A stretch of 64,000 nucleotides of DNA, from NCBI RefSeq assembly GCF_000025345.1, contig NC_013757.1, positions 4,588,001-4,652,000 of the forward strand, read 5' to 3'. Below the pieces are notes generated by a model, which made no database searches, was not told where the DNA came from, and worked only from the letters and a program-made list of their open reading frames with translations. A program made the position numbers and the translations under genes. Below are positions 8,938-18,226 of this stretch, in pieces. Within the stretch, counting starts at the first letter, position 1; every line of letters starts with the position of its first letter. The DNA comes from Geodermatophilus obscurus DSM 43160. GTDB lineage: Bacteria > Actinomycetota > Actinomycetes > Mycobacteriales > Geodermatophilaceae.

Positions 8938-10681
8938 TCAGTCCCGGCCGCGCGCCACCCGCTTGCGGGTGACGGTCCAGCCGGCGAGCACCAGGACCCC
9001 CACGCCCGCGACCGCCGCGACCGGCGGCGCCCAGTCGGCGCGGGAAGCGACCCCGGACCGCGGACGGCACCGGCTCGGTCAGCAGCACGCCGGCCGCGAC
9101 CGGCGCGACGGGCGCCTCCGGAGTCGCGGCGACGGGGACCTCCGGCGCGACCGGGACCGCGACGTCGGCCGGGGCGGCGGTCGCGGCGGTCGCGGTGGCC
9201 GGGGCGGCGGCCGGCACGCCCGGCGCGGCGGCCAGGACCTCCGGCGTCGGGTCGCCCTCGGGCAGCGGGGTCACCGGGACGGCGGCACCGGGGGCGGGGA
9301 CGACGGTCAGCGTCGCCCCGGCCGCGGTGACGGCGTCCACGGTGACGGTGAACGCGCCACCGGCGACCGGCACCGGCACGCCGACGGGCAGCGCGGCCTG
9401 CAGGTCGTCGTCCCACCGCGCGGCGGTGGACGGTGTGCCGTCGAGGAGCAGCGCGGTGTCGGGCATCCGGCCGGTGCGGTGCAGCAGGACGCCGGAGTCG
9501 AGGCCGAAGCGGTTGCCGGCCGCGCCGAGCCAGGCGTCGCGGCCGACGGCGGCGCGCAGCTCCAGCCAGTAGGTGCTGCCCGTCGGGTCGGTCAGGCGCA
9601 CCGCCCGGGTGCCGGCGCGGGAGGCGAGCGGGGCCAGGGTGACCGTCGTCGCCGGCCCGGTTGCCGTGACCGGCACCTGGGCCGAGGCGGGCAGCACGCC
9701 CAGCTGTGCGGCCTGCGGGGCGTTGAGCGACCCGACCTCACGCCACGAGGCGCCCATGACGTCGTAGTAGTCGCGGTAGGGGGCGGTGCGGCAGGCACCG
9801 GTCTCCAGCGCGCCGTCGCACTGGTGCCCCGAGGAGTGCCCGAGGCCGAAGTTGTGGCCCAGCTCGTGGGCGATGACCGAGGGCAGCACGTCGCGGACGT
9901 AGACCCGCCCGCCGGCACCCACCCCGCTCCCGACCTGGCCGAGCGCGTAGGAGCAGCCGGGGAGGTCCCCCGGCAGGCTGCTGACGTAGACCACGAGGTG
10001 CCGCCCGGGCCCGGGCACGAAGCCGGTGCGGGCGGCGACCTCGTTCCACAGCGCGGTGGGGTCCGCGCACCCGACGGTGGTCTGCACCCAGTCGTGCGCG
10101 TCGGTCACGCCCAGCCGGACGGCGCCGTCGGTCTCCCCCGCCCAGAACTCCGCGACCGGCCCGCCGACGGCGGCCACGAGCTGGCTCAGCGTCGCGCCGT
10201 CCCGCTGCCCGCCGGCCGGGACGGCCATCGCCACGGTGACCTGGTTGGTCAACCCGGCGACCCGCGCGGCGCGCGCCTCCGGCGCCTCCTGCAGCAGCTC
10301 GGCGGCCAGCACGTCGCGGGCGGGCACGAGGCCCTGTTGGGCTGCGTCGTCGGCGACGTGCTCCCCCACCGTGAGCTGGACGGTGGAGCCGACCGCCAGG
10401 CCGGCCACCGCCCCGGTCGGCACGCGGACGGCCTCACCGGTGGTGCTCTCCACCCAGGTCAGCGGGGCCTCGGCGTACCCGGCCTCCGCGGTCGAGCCGG
10501 CCGGACCGGCCTCGGGCCAGGCCTGCACGATCTCGCCGACGACGGTGTCCGGCGCCGCCGGCTCCTCGGCCCGGGCTGCCGTCGCCGGCAGCGCCAGGGC
10601 CAGGGCCAGCGCGGTCGCGGCACCGGCCAGCGCCCGGAGCGGGCGGCGGCGGGGGGCGGGGGTGGTCCGGTGGGGGCGCAT
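8938..10681 (-). pseudogene. Secreted metzincin-like metalloprotease, C-terminal anchor frameshifted
   Basis: Paralogue of the LGFP protease. It has a signal peptide (residues 1-38), a similar pre-domain, HELGHNFGLGH with ligands at about H272, H276 and H282, and the Met-turn YDVMG. The frame continues past an Ala/Pro/Val-rich stalk, then loses sense at about 9035-9060 and would run on to 8741, inside the next gene. In another frame the same DNA encodes DWAPPVAAVAGVGVLVLAG, then WTVTRKRVARGRD and a stop at 8938: a classic transmembrane segment with a basic tail. A single-base indel therefore seems to separate the protease from its membrane anchor. The catalytic part is intact, so a secreted, non-anchored enzyme could still be made. 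The start ATG has GAGGACAGG upstream. A sequencing error is the alternative. Confidence 0.7.
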
Positions 10682-10867
10682 CCCCCCTGTCCTCGGCAGC
10701 CCGCGCGCGCGTCGGCACCGGACGCCGGGGATCCAGTCGAACCCGCCGTCACACCCGGCCCAGGACTCCCCCGCGCCCCCGCCGTCCCATCAGCTGCGTC
10801 CCAGCCGCCCCCGTGGCCTCACCGTCCCCGGCCCCTCGTCCCCTGCAGGACCCCGCCGGCCCGTCCA

Positions 10868-10971
10868 GAGGCGCGCCGCGAGCCTGCGAGCGGTGAGGAG
10901 GACGGGGTCCTTCTCCGAACAGCCGGGAGGAGGGGTCCTTCTCCGAAGGGCGGGGAGGACGGGGTCCTCTC
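10868..10971 (-). repeat. Post-stop AGGACCCC-type repeats, three copies behind lpdA
   Basis: Immediately behind the lpdA stop, minus strand, three tandem versions of GGAGAAGGACCCCGTCCTCC occur, followed by CACCGCTCGCAGGCTCGCGG. Each can fold into a short GAGGAC/GTCCTC-like hairpin. The rest of the 10682-10867 gap shows no gene. Confidence 0.6.
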
Positions 10972-12375
10972 TCAGGCAAGGGCGTCGGCCCGCATCAGCC
11001 GCCGGCCGGCCTCGGTGATCGACCCGGACAGCGACGGGTAGATCGCGAAGGTCTGCGCCAGGTCGGTGACCGTCAGCCCCTTCGTGACCGCCAGCGCGAT
11101 CGGCAGGATGAGCTCCGACGCCCCGGGGGCCACGACGACCCCACCGACGACCACGCCAGTCGCCTGCCGGGCGAACAGCTTCACGAAACCGTCGCGGAGG
11201 TCCGCCATCTTGGCCCGCGCGTTGGTCGCCAGCGGCAGCCGCACGACCTCGATGTCGGCGCCCTCGGGCAGCGTCTTCTCCTGCACGCCGACCGTGGCGA
11301 TCTCCGGGTGGGTGAAGACGTTCGCCGACACCGTCTTGAGCCGGATCGGGGTGACCGCCTCGCCGAGCGCGTGCCACATGGCGATCCGGCCCTGCATCGC
11401 CGCGACCGACGCCAGCTGGAAGACGCCGGTGACATCACCAGCGGCGTAGATGCCCGGCACGCTCGTGCGCGAGACGCGGTCGACGACGACGTGCCCGGAC
11501 GGCGCGAGCTCCACCCCGCACCGCTCCAGGTTCAGCCCGTCGGTGTTCGGCACCGTGCCGACGGTCATCAGCGCGTGCGAGCCCTCGACGGTGCGCCCGT
11601 CGGTGAGCTCGACGACGACCCCCTTCTCGGTGCGCCGCACCCCTGCGGCCCGGCCGCGCTCCAGCCGGCCGCCGCGGGACTGGAAGACGTCCTCGAGCAC
11701 CTCGGCGGCGTCGGAGTCCTCGCCGGGCAGCACCCGGTCGCGCGAGGACACCAGCGTCACCGGGACGCCGGCCTCCAGGTAGCCGGAGGCGAACTCCGCC
11801 CCGGTCACGCCGGAGCCGACGACGACCAGGTGCTCGGGCATCTCCTGGATGTCGTAGACGTCGCGCCAGTCGAGGATCCGCTCGTGGTCGGGCTCGGCGC
11901 CGGGCAGCACCCGGGGGTCCGCGCCGGTGGCGATGAGGACGACGTCGCACTCCAGCGTCTCGCTGACCGCGCCCACGGCGTCCACCACCTGCACCCGGTG
12001 CTCGGCCAGGCCGCGGACCTCGTCGGAGAGCCGGCCTTGCCCGGGGAGGACCCGCACGCCCTCGGCGACCAGCCGGGCCCGGATGTCGGCGGACTGCGCC
12101 ACGGCCAGGCCCTTGACCCGCTGGTTCACCGCGGGGAGGTCGATGCCGACGGTGGCCAGCTCGGAGCCCTGCACGCCGAGCGCGGTCGAGTCGCGCACGT
12201 TGGTCATCACGCCGGCCGAGGCGATGAAGGTCTTGGAGGGGACGCAGTCGGTGAGCACGCTGGCCCCACCGACGCCGTCGCGCTCGACCACGGTGACCTC
12301 CGCACCGAGGGATGCGGCGACCAGCGCGGCCTCGTAGCCGGCGGGGCCACCGCCGATGATGACGATGCGGGTCAT
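10972..12375 (-). CDS. lpdA: LpdA-type NAD(P)H-quinone dehydrogenase / flavoprotein disulfide-reductase family
   Basis: A 467-residue FAD protein of the dihydrolipoamide dehydrogenase fold. An N-terminal GGGPAGYEAA dinucleotide fingerprint binds FAD, a central GSGVTGAEFASG binds NAD(P)H, and GIYAAGDVTG is the second FAD motif. The active-site segment reads GGASVLTDCVPSKTF: only one of the two redox cysteines of true lipoamide dehydrogenases is present. This is the hallmark of mycobacterial LpdA (Rv3303c type), which reduces quinones rather than lipoamide. The start ATG at 12375 is the family N-terminus MTRIVIIGGG. Monocistronic and divergent from the next gene, with a CACGTG-centred near-palindrome in the spacer. 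Confidence 0.85.
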   Translation of the reverse strand: MTRIVIIGGGPAGYEAALVAASLGAEVTVVERDGVGGASVLTDCVPSKTFIASAGVMTNVRDSTALGVQGSELATVGIDLPAVNQRVKGLAVAQSADIRARLVAEGVRVLPGQGRLSDEVRGLAEHRVQVVDAVGAVSETLECDVVLIATGADPRVLPGAEPDHERILDWRDVYDIQEMPEHLVVVGSGVTGAEFASGYLEAGVPVTLVSSRDRVLPGEDSDAAEVLEDVFQSRGGRLERGRAAGVRRTEKGVVVELTDGRTVEGSHALMTVGTVPNTDGLNLERCGVELAPSGHVVVDRVSRTSVPGIYAAGDVTGVFQLASVAAMQGRIAMWHALGEAVTPIRLKTVSANVFTHPEIATVGVQEKTLPEGADIEVVRLPLATNARAKMADLRDGFVKLFARQATGVVVGGVVVAPGASELILPIALAVTKGLTVTDLAQTFAIYPSLSGSITEAGRRLMRADALA

Positions 12376-12394
12376 GGGGAGTCCTATCGGTGCG

Positions 12395-12413
12395 GTGCGG
12401 ACACGTGCCGCAC
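12395..12413. promoter_or_regulatory. Near-palindrome GTGCGG-A-CACGTG-CCGCAC, possible operator
   Basis: GTGCGG (12395-12400) and CCGCAC (12408-12413) flank a CACGTG core offset by one base. It lies 20 bases upstream of the lpdA start and between divergent genes. Function is inferred from position only. Confidence 0.3.
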
Positions 12414-12478
12414 AGCATTCTCCCCGTTCCGGGGAACGACGTGGCCCATCTCCCACCGAGGGGCGTGCCACACCGCCG

Positions 12479-12484
12479 TAGGCT
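12479..12484 (+). promoter_or_regulatory. Putative -10 box TAGGCT before the cyclotransferase-like gene
   Basis: TAGGCT is followed by five bases to a GTG (12490) and eight to the ATG (12493). Fits the leaderless pattern seen elsewhere in the window. Confidence 0.45.
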
Positions 12485-12492
12485 GCCCCGTG

Positions 12493-12966
12493 ATGGGCCT
12501 CTACGCCGCGTACGGGTCGAACATGGACCCCGCACAGATGCTCCGGCGCTGTCCCTCCTCCCCGCACACCGGCACCGGCTGGATCAGGGGCTGGCGGCTG
12601 ACCTTCGGGGCCGAGGAGTACGGCTGGGAAGGGGCGCTGGCCACCCTCGTCCCGGACGACACCACGCCGGGCGAGTCGCTGTCCCCCGGCGTCTTCGTCG
12701 CCCTCTACGACCTCACCGACGCCGACGCCGAGGCGCTCGACGCCTGGGAGGGCGCCGACCAGGGCCTCTACCGGAAGCTGCACCTGCGGGTGCACACGCT
12801 CACCGGCGACCAGGTGGCGTGGGTCTACGTGCTCGACGCCTTCGAGGGCGGGCTGCCCTCGGCGCGGTACCTGGGCGCGCTCGCCGACGCCGCCGAGGCC
12901 GCCGGTGCGCCCGACGACTACCTCGTCGAGCTGCGCGCCCGGGAGTGCCGCTCGACCGGCGTCTGA
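12493..12966 (+). CDS. Gamma-glutamylcyclotransferase-like protein
   Basis: A 157-residue protein starting MGLYAAYGSNMDPAQMLRRC; the YGSN(M) loop is the substrate-binding signature of the gamma-glutamylcyclotransferase / AIG2-like fold. The catalytic glutamate of this fold probably lies in LDAWEGADQGLY. Such proteins release 5-oxoproline from gamma-glutamyl compounds, but the substrate of this one is unknown. A GTG codon lies directly before the ATG (GTGATG) and could be the start. It is monocistronic, divergent from lpdA and closed by a 21-bp-stem hairpin. Confidence 0.75.
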   Translation: MGLYAAYGSNMDPAQMLRRCPSSPHTGTGWIRGWRLTFGAEEYGWEGALATLVPDDTTPGESLSPGVFVALYDLTDADAEALDAWEGADQGLYRKLHLRVHTLTGDQVAWVYVLDAFEGGLPSARYLGALADAAEAAGAPDDYLVELRARECRSTGV

Positions 12967-12997
12967 GCTGCCGGCCGCCTCCCCCGTGGCTTCCGCG

Positions 12998-13056
12998 GCG
13001 AGTGCGACGAACCCGTGGTCCTCGGCGCCTGATCGCCACGGGTTCGTCGCACTCGC
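12998..13056. terminator. Perfect 21-bp-stem hairpin between convergent genes
   Basis: Arms 12998-13018 and 13036-13056 are exact reverse complements (core CGACGAACCCGTGG) with a 17-base loop. It starts 32 bases after the cyclotransferase-like stop and 15 bases beyond the meaB stop, so it can terminate both. Confidence 0.8.
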
Positions 13057-13070
13057 GCCTGCGGTGGGGC

Positions 13071-14060
13071 TCAGGAGTCGTGGAGGAAGGTCTCCAGCAG
13101 CTGCCGCGCGGCCAGCGCCGGGGTGAGCTCGCCGGCCAGCACGGCCTTCTCCAGCTCCGGCGCGGCGGCCCGGACGCCGGGGTGCGCGCGCAGCCGGTGC
13201 TCCAGGCCGTCGCGCACCAGCTGCCGGGTCCAGCGCACCTGCTGGCTGCGGCGGCGCTCCTCGAACGCACCGGAGGCCTTCCGCCGGTCCTGGTGCTCGA
13301 CCAGCTTGGCCCACACCTCGTCGAGCCCCTCGCCGGTCAGCCCGGCGCAGGTGAGCACCGGGACCTGCCAGTCCTCCCCGTGGCCGCGCAGCATGCGGAT
13401 CGCGCCGGCCAGCTCGCGGGCGGCCTTGCGGGCGTCGGGGGCACCGGGTCCGTCGGCCTTGTTGACCGCGATGACGTCGGCGATCTCGAGGATGCCGCGC
13501 TTGATGCCCTGCAGCTGGTCACCGGTGCGGGCCAGCGTCAGGAACAGGAACGAGTCGACCATCTCGGCGACGGTGATCTCCGACTGCCCGACGCCGACGG
13601 TCTCCACCAGGACGACGTCGTACCCGGCCGCCTCGACGACGACCATCGACTCCCGCGTGGCCTGCGCGACCCCGCCGAGGGTGCCCGACGTCGGCGAGGG
13701 CCGGATGAAGGCATTCGGGTCGACCGACAGCCGCGCCATGCGGGTCTTGTCCCCGAGGATCGACCCGCCCGAGCGGGCCGACGACGGGTCGACGGCGAGC
13801 ACCGCCACCCTCGACCCAGCCGCCGTCAGCGTCACGCCGAGCTGGTCGATGAAGGTCGACTTGCCCACGCCGGGGACGCCGCTGATGCCGACCCGCCGCG
13901 CCGACCCCGCGTGCGGCAGCAGCTCGACCAGCAGCTCCTGCGCGCGCTCCCGGTGGTCGGCGCGGTGCGACTCCACCAGCGTGATCGCCCGCGCCACGGC
14001 CCGTCGGTCGCCGGCCAGCACGCCCTCGACCAGCGCCGGGACGTCGACGGAACGGCCCAT
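13071..14060 (-). CDS. meaB: Methylmalonyl-CoA mutase-associated GTPase MeaB
   Basis: G3E-family GTPase that gates adenosylcobalamin loading and protects methylmalonyl-CoA mutase from inactivation. The 329-residue protein has a P-loop GVPGVGKS at residues 61-68, [22 protein letters not shown] (switch region), the [10 protein letters not shown] motif and the NKAD guanine-specificity motif. Its ATG shares one base with the mutB stop (TGATG), so it is the last gene of the mutA-mutB-meaB operon. The C-terminus is the usual dimerisation arm. Confidence 0.95.
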   Translation of the reverse strand: MGRSVDVPALVEGVLAGDRRAVARAITLVESHRADHRERAQELLVELLPHAGSARRVGISGVPGVGKSTFIDQLGVTLTAAGSRVAVLAVDPSSARSGGSILGDKTRMARLSVDPNAFIRPSPTSGTLGGVAQATRESMVVVEAAGYDVVLVETVGVGQSEITVAEMVDSFLFLTLARTGDQLQGIKRGILEIADVIAVNKADGPGAPDARKAARELAGAIRMLRGHGEDWQVPVLTCAGLTGEGLDEVWAKLVEHQDRRKASGAFEERRRSQQVRWTRQLVRDGLEHRLRAHPGVRAAAPELEKAVLAGELTPALAARQLLETFLHDS

Positions 14061-16267
14061 CAGTGACCGAGGCGCTCGGACAGCGTCCGCAGCAGCCGCT
14101 GCGCCGCCTCCGCGACCACCGTGCCGGGCAGGAACACCTCGGCCGCGCCCATCTCCTTGAGCGTCGGCACGTCGTCGGGCGGGATCACGCCGCCGACGAC
14201 GATCATGACGTCCTCGGCCCCGAGGTCGGCGAGCGCCTGCTTGAGCGCCGGCACCAGCGTCAGGTGGCCGGCGGCCAGCGACGAGACGCCGACGACGTGC
14301 ACGTCGGCCTCCACCGCCTGCCGGGCGACCTCCTCGGGGGTCTGGAACAGCGGACCGACGTCGACGTCGAAGCCGAGGTCGGCGAACGCCGTCGCGATGA
14401 CCTTCTGGCCGCGGTCGTGGCCGTCCTGGCCCATCTTGGCGACCAGGATGCGGGGACGGCGCCCCTCGGCCTCCTCGAACGCCTCCGCCATGCTGCGGGT
14501 CTCCTCCATCGGCCCGGACGCTCCTGCCTCCTCGCGGTACACACCCGAGATGGTGCGCACCTGCCCGGCGTGCCTCCCGTAGACCTCCTCCAGCGCGTCG
14601 GAGATCTCCCCGACGGTGGCCTTGGCGCGGGCCGCGTCGACGGCGAGCTTGAGCAGGTTCGCGTCCAGCTCACGACCGCGCCGTCCCTCGGCGGCCGCCC
14701 GCGCGGCGTCGGTGAGCCGGGACAGCGCCTCGCGGACCGCGCCGTCGTCCCGGGAGGCGCGCAGCTCCTCCAGCTTGGCCTTCTGCTGGGCGAGCACGTC
14801 GGCGTTGTCGACCCGCAGCACCTCGATCGCCTCGTCGGCGTCGACCCGGTACTTGTTGATGCCGATCACCGGCTGCCGGCCCGAGTCGATGCGCGCCTGG
14901 GTGCGGGCGGCGGCCTCCTCGATGCGCAGCTTGGGGATGCCGTCGTCGATGGCCTGCGCCATGCCGCCGTGCTCGGCGACCTCCTCGATGTGCGCCCAGG
15001 CGCGGCGGGCCAGGTCGTAGGTCAGCTTCTCCACGTACGCCGAGCCGCCCCACGGGTCGATCACCCGCGTCGTGCCCGACTCCTGCTGCAGCAGCAGCTG
15101 GGTGTTGCGGGCGATCCGCGCGGAGAAGTCGGTGGGCAGCGCCAGCGCCTCGTCGAGGGCGTTGGTGTGCAGCGACTGGGTGTGCCCCTGGGTGGCGGCC
15201 ATCGCCTCCAGGCAGGTGCGGACGACGTTGTTGTAGACGTCCTGCGCCGTCAGCGACCAGCCCGAGGTCTGCGAGTGGGTGCGCAGCGACAGCGACTTGT
15301 CCTTCTGCGCGCCGGCGTCCTTGACCAGCCGCGCCCACAGCAGCCGCCCGGCCCGCAGCTTGGCGACCTCCATGAAGAAGTTCATGCCGATCGCCCAGAA
15401 GAAGCTCAGCCGCGGCGCGAACGCGTCGACGTCCAGCCCGGCGTCCTTGCCCGCCTCCAGGTACTCCACGCCGTCGGCCAGCGTGTAGGCCAGCTCCAGG
15501 TCGGCCGTCGCCCCGGCCTCCTGGATGTGGTAGCCGGAGATGGAGATCGAGTTGAACCGCGGCATCTGCTGCGAGGTGAACGCGAAGATGTCGCTGATGA
15601 TCTGCATCGACGGCTTGGGCGGGTAGATGTAGGTGTTGCGGACCATGAACTCCTTGAGGATGTCGTTCTGGATGGTCCCGGTCAGCTGACCGTGCTTCAC
15701 CCCCTGCTCCTCGGCGGCGACGATGTAGAGCGCCAGCACCGGCAGGACGGCGCCGTTCATGGTCATCGAGACGCTCATCCGGTCCAGCGGGATGCCGTCG
15801 AACAGCTGCCGCATGTCCAGGATGGAGTCGACCGCCACCCCGGCCATGCCGACGTCACCGACGACCCGCGGGTGGTCGGAGTCGTAGCCCCGGTGGGTGG
15901 GCAGGTCGAAGGCGATCGACAGGCCCTTCTGCCCCGCGGCGAGGTTGCGCCGGTAGAACGCGTTGGAATCCGCAGCGGTGGAGAAGCCCGCGTACTGGCG
16001 CACCGTCCACGGCTGGGTGGTGTACATCGTCGGGTAGGGCCCGCGCAGGTAGGGCGGCAGGCCCGGGTAGGTCTGCAGGAAGTCCAGACCCCGGAGGTCG
16101 GCCGGGGTGGACAGCGGCGGGACGGCGATGCCCTCCGGCGTCTCCCAGGTCGCCTCCTCCACGCCACGACCGGTGGCCTCCTTGAACCGCTTGGCCCAGT
16201 CGTCGGCCGAGGCGGCCGCCGCGGGGCGGCCCAGGTCGACGCCGCTGAAGTCGGGGATCGCGCTCAT
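14060..16267 (-). CDS. mutB: Methylmalonyl-CoA mutase large (alpha) subunit
   Basis: Adenosylcobalamin-dependent rearrangement of (R)-methylmalonyl-CoA to succinyl-CoA. The 735-residue protein has the N-terminal TIM-barrel substrate domain ([20 protein letters not shown], with the active-site Tyr region, and [12 protein letters not shown]) and a C-terminal B12-binding flavodoxin-like domain with DGHDRG (about residue 617) supplying the cobalt-ligating histidine. The ATG at 16267 overlaps the mutA stop (ATGA), marking translational coupling. Together with the carboxylase at 1-5 kb this completes propionyl-CoA assimilation; no methylmalonyl-CoA epimerase gene is in the window. Confidence 0.96.
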   Translation of the reverse strand: MSAIPDFSGVDLGRPAAAASADDWAKRFKEATGRGVEEATWETPEGIAVPPLSTPADLRGLDFLQTYPGLPPYLRGPYPTMYTTQPWTVRQYAGFSTAADSNAFYRRNLAAGQKGLSIAFDLPTHRGYDSDHPRVVGDVGMAGVAVDSILDMRQLFDGIPLDRMSVSMTMNGAVLPVLALYIVAAEEQGVKHGQLTGTIQNDILKEFMVRNTYIYPPKPSMQIISDIFAFTSQQMPRFNSISISGYHIQEAGATADLELAYTLADGVEYLEAGKDAGLDVDAFAPRLSFFWAIGMNFFMEVAKLRAGRLLWARLVKDAGAQKDKSLSLRTHSQTSGWSLTAQDVYNNVVRTCLEAMAATQGHTQSLHTNALDEALALPTDFSARIARNTQLLLQQESGTTRVIDPWGGSAYVEKLTYDLARRAWAHIEEVAEHGGMAQAIDDGIPKLRIEEAAARTQARIDSGRQPVIGINKYRVDADEAIEVLRVDNADVLAQQKAKLEELRASRDDGAVREALSRLTDAARAAAEGRRGRELDANLLKLAVDAARAKATVGEISDALEEVYGRHAGQVRTISGVYREEAGASGPMEETRSMAEAFEEAEGRRPRILVAKMGQDGHDRGQKVIATAFADLGFDVDVGPLFQTPEEVARQAVEADVHVVGVSSLAAGHLTLVPALKQALADLGAEDVMIVVGGVIPPDDVPTLKEMGAAEVFLPGTVVAEAAQRLLRTLSERLGH

Positions 16268-18186
16268 GCCGGCACTCCCAGCTGCTCGTGGACTCGCTGC
16301 AGGACGTCGAGTGCGTCGCACCCGGCGTACACGTACCCGTCGATGCCGTCGACCGCCAGCGACGGCTTCCCGGCCAGCCACACCTGCGTGGCACCGGCCG
16401 CGCGGAGCTCGGCGGCCAGCGCGGCCGCGGACCCGGCGTAGTCCTTGTCGGTCCCGCAGATGCAGGCGACCGTCGTCCCGGCGTCGGCGAGGCCGGAGGC
16501 CCCGTCGCCGGACGGCGTCGCCACCCCCCCGGCCTGGAACAGGTTGCCGGCGAAGCTGGCCCGCGCGGTGTACCGGGCGATCGGCCCGATGGTGGCCAGG
16601 TAGACCCTCGGCTCCGACCCCGCCTGCCGGGCGGCGTCGGCGCGGTCGCGCAGCTCCTCGAACGCCTGCGCCGCCCGCACCCGCGGCAGCCCCCCGGTCG
16701 GCTGCAGATCCGCGGCGGGTTGCCGCTCGGGCAGCTTCTCGGTGAGGTTGGGGAACTCGCTGATGCCGGTGATCGCGTCGGTGCGGTGCGCCAGCCGCTC
16801 GGCGCGGGCGTCCCAGGCGGCGGCGATCCGGTCGCGCACCAGCCCCGAGTCCAGTCCGGCGACCAGCCCACCGGCCGCCTCGATCTCGGTGAACCAGCTC
16901 CAGGCGGCCTCGGCCAGGGCGTCGGTCAGCGCCTCGACGTACCAGGAGCCGCCGGCCGGGTCGAGCACGCGGGCGAGGTGCGCCTCCTCGACCAGCAGGT
17001 TCTGGGTGTTGCGGGCGATCCGGCGGGAGAAGGCGTCGGGTAGGCCGAGGGCGGCGTCGAAGGGCTGCACGGTGACGACGTCGGCGCCGCCCACGCCCGC
17101 GGCGAAGCAGGCGACCGTCGTCCGCAGCATGTTCACCCAGGGGTCGCGCCTGGTCGTCATCACCGAGGAGGTGACGGCGTGCTGCCGCTGACCGCGGACG
17201 TCGGCCGAGGCCCCGCTGACCTCGCCGACCCGGTCCCACAGCCGGCGGGCGGCGCGCAGCGCGGCGATCGTCGTGAACTGGTCGGCACTGGCCGCGTAGC
17301 GGAACTCGAGCTGGGCGAAGGCCTCGTCGACCGACAGCCCGCCGTCGGTGAGCGCCCGCAGGTAGGCCACGCCGGCGGCCAGCGAGCAGCCGAGCTCCTC
17401 GACGGCCGAGGCGCCGGCGTCGTGGAAGACCGTGCCGTCGACGACGACGGTGCGCCAGCCCGCGGGCGCCCGGCGGGCGACGTCGACCAGGCCGGTGAGG
17501 TCCTGCGCCTCTCCCGAGGCGGCGTGCACACCGAGCGGGTCGAGGCCCAGCGAGCCGCCGGGGGCGAGGTCGGTGCGGCCGGCGACGTGCGCGAGCAGCG
17601 CCTCGGCGGCCGGCATCCCCCCGGAGACCGACACCGGCGCGAGGTCGAGGTACACGTCGGCCAGGACGTCGCCGAGCGCGTCGGTCGGGACCGCGCCCTC
17701 GCCGAGCGCCAGCCACAGCGAGGTGACGCCGTTCTCCAGGTCGGCGGCGATCGCCTCCCGGGTCAGCGCGACGTCGGGGTGGGCGTGCCGCTGCCGGACG
17801 TCCCAGCTGCCGGACGCGCCCCCCTCGGTACCCCCGGCGGCGGAGACGGCGGGCGAGCCGGCGGGGCCGACCGCGGGCCGGCCGCCGCGGACGAACGGCG
17901 GCAGGCCCGGGACGCCGACCGCGGTGGGCAGGTCACCGGCGTCCTCGGCCGTGTAGAGCGGAGCCACGCTGACGCCGGTGGCGACCGGCACCCGCAGCGC
18001 GTCCTCGACCGGCTCCGGCAGCTCCTCGCGCCCGGCCTTGCGCAGCACCGCGGCGACGAGTTCCCGCCACGCCTCCCGGGTGGCGGCCGGGAAGCCGGCG
18101 GCGAGCGGGAGCTCGTCGGGGACCTCGTGCTCGGCCGGCACCTCGGCGTCGGCCGGTGCTGCGGTCTGCTGATCGGGCGAACTCAT
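16264..18186 (-). CDS. mutA: Methylmalonyl-CoA mutase small (beta) subunit
   Basis: Non-catalytic partner of mutB. The 640-residue product has the mutase TIM-barrel fold ([46 protein letters not shown]) and a C-terminal B12-domain relic ([18 protein letters not shown], ending VHEQLGVPA). It lacks the DxHxxG cobalamin motif, as expected for this subunit. GGGAGC precedes the ATG by about six bases. First gene of the mutA-mutB-meaB operon. Confidence 0.94.
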   Translation of the reverse strand: MSSPDQQTAAPADAEVPAEHEVPDELPLAAGFPAATREAWRELVAAVLRKAGREELPEPVEDALRVPVATGVSVAPLYTAEDAGDLPTAVGVPGLPPFVRGGRPAVGPAGSPAVSAAGGTEGGASGSWDVRQRHAHPDVALTREAIAADLENGVTSLWLALGEGAVPTDALGDVLADVYLDLAPVSVSGGMPAAEALLAHVAGRTDLAPGGSLGLDPLGVHAASGEAQDLTGLVDVARRAPAGWRTVVVDGTVFHDAGASAVEELGCSLAAGVAYLRALTDGGLSVDEAFAQLEFRYAASADQFTTIAALRAARRLWDRVGEVSGASADVRGQRQHAVTSSVMTTRRDPWVNMLRTTVACFAAGVGGADVVTVQPFDAALGLPDAFSRRIARNTQNLLVEEAHLARVLDPAGGSWYVEALTDALAEAAWSWFTEIEAAGGLVAGLDSGLVRDRIAAAWDARAERLAHRTDAITGISEFPNLTEKLPERQPAADLQPTGGLPRVRAAQAFEELRDRADAARQAGSEPRVYLATIGPIARYTARASFAGNLFQAGGVATPSGDGASGLADAGTTVACICGTDKDYAGSAAALAAELRAAGATQVWLAGKPSLAVDGIDGYVYAGCDALDVLQRVHEQLGVPA

Positions 18187-18226
18187 CGTCGGGCTCCCGG
18201 CGTCGTCGGCTGGTGGGCGTCAGTGT

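Noticed and set aside
9030..9065. Programmed ribosomal frameshift in the protease gene
   Set aside because: No slippery heptamer or following pseudoknot is apparent; mutation or error is simpler.
5446..9330. A 1294-codon open frame on the plus strand opposite the protease genes
   Set aside because: Arg/Pro/Gly-rich shadow of the minus-strand genes; no family motif, and high GC content explains long antisense frames.
14060..17716. A single 1218-codon frame as a fused mutA-mutB protein
   Set aside because: The upstream part is a low-complexity out-of-frame reading of mutA; mutB has a clear start at 16267 overlapping the mutA stop.
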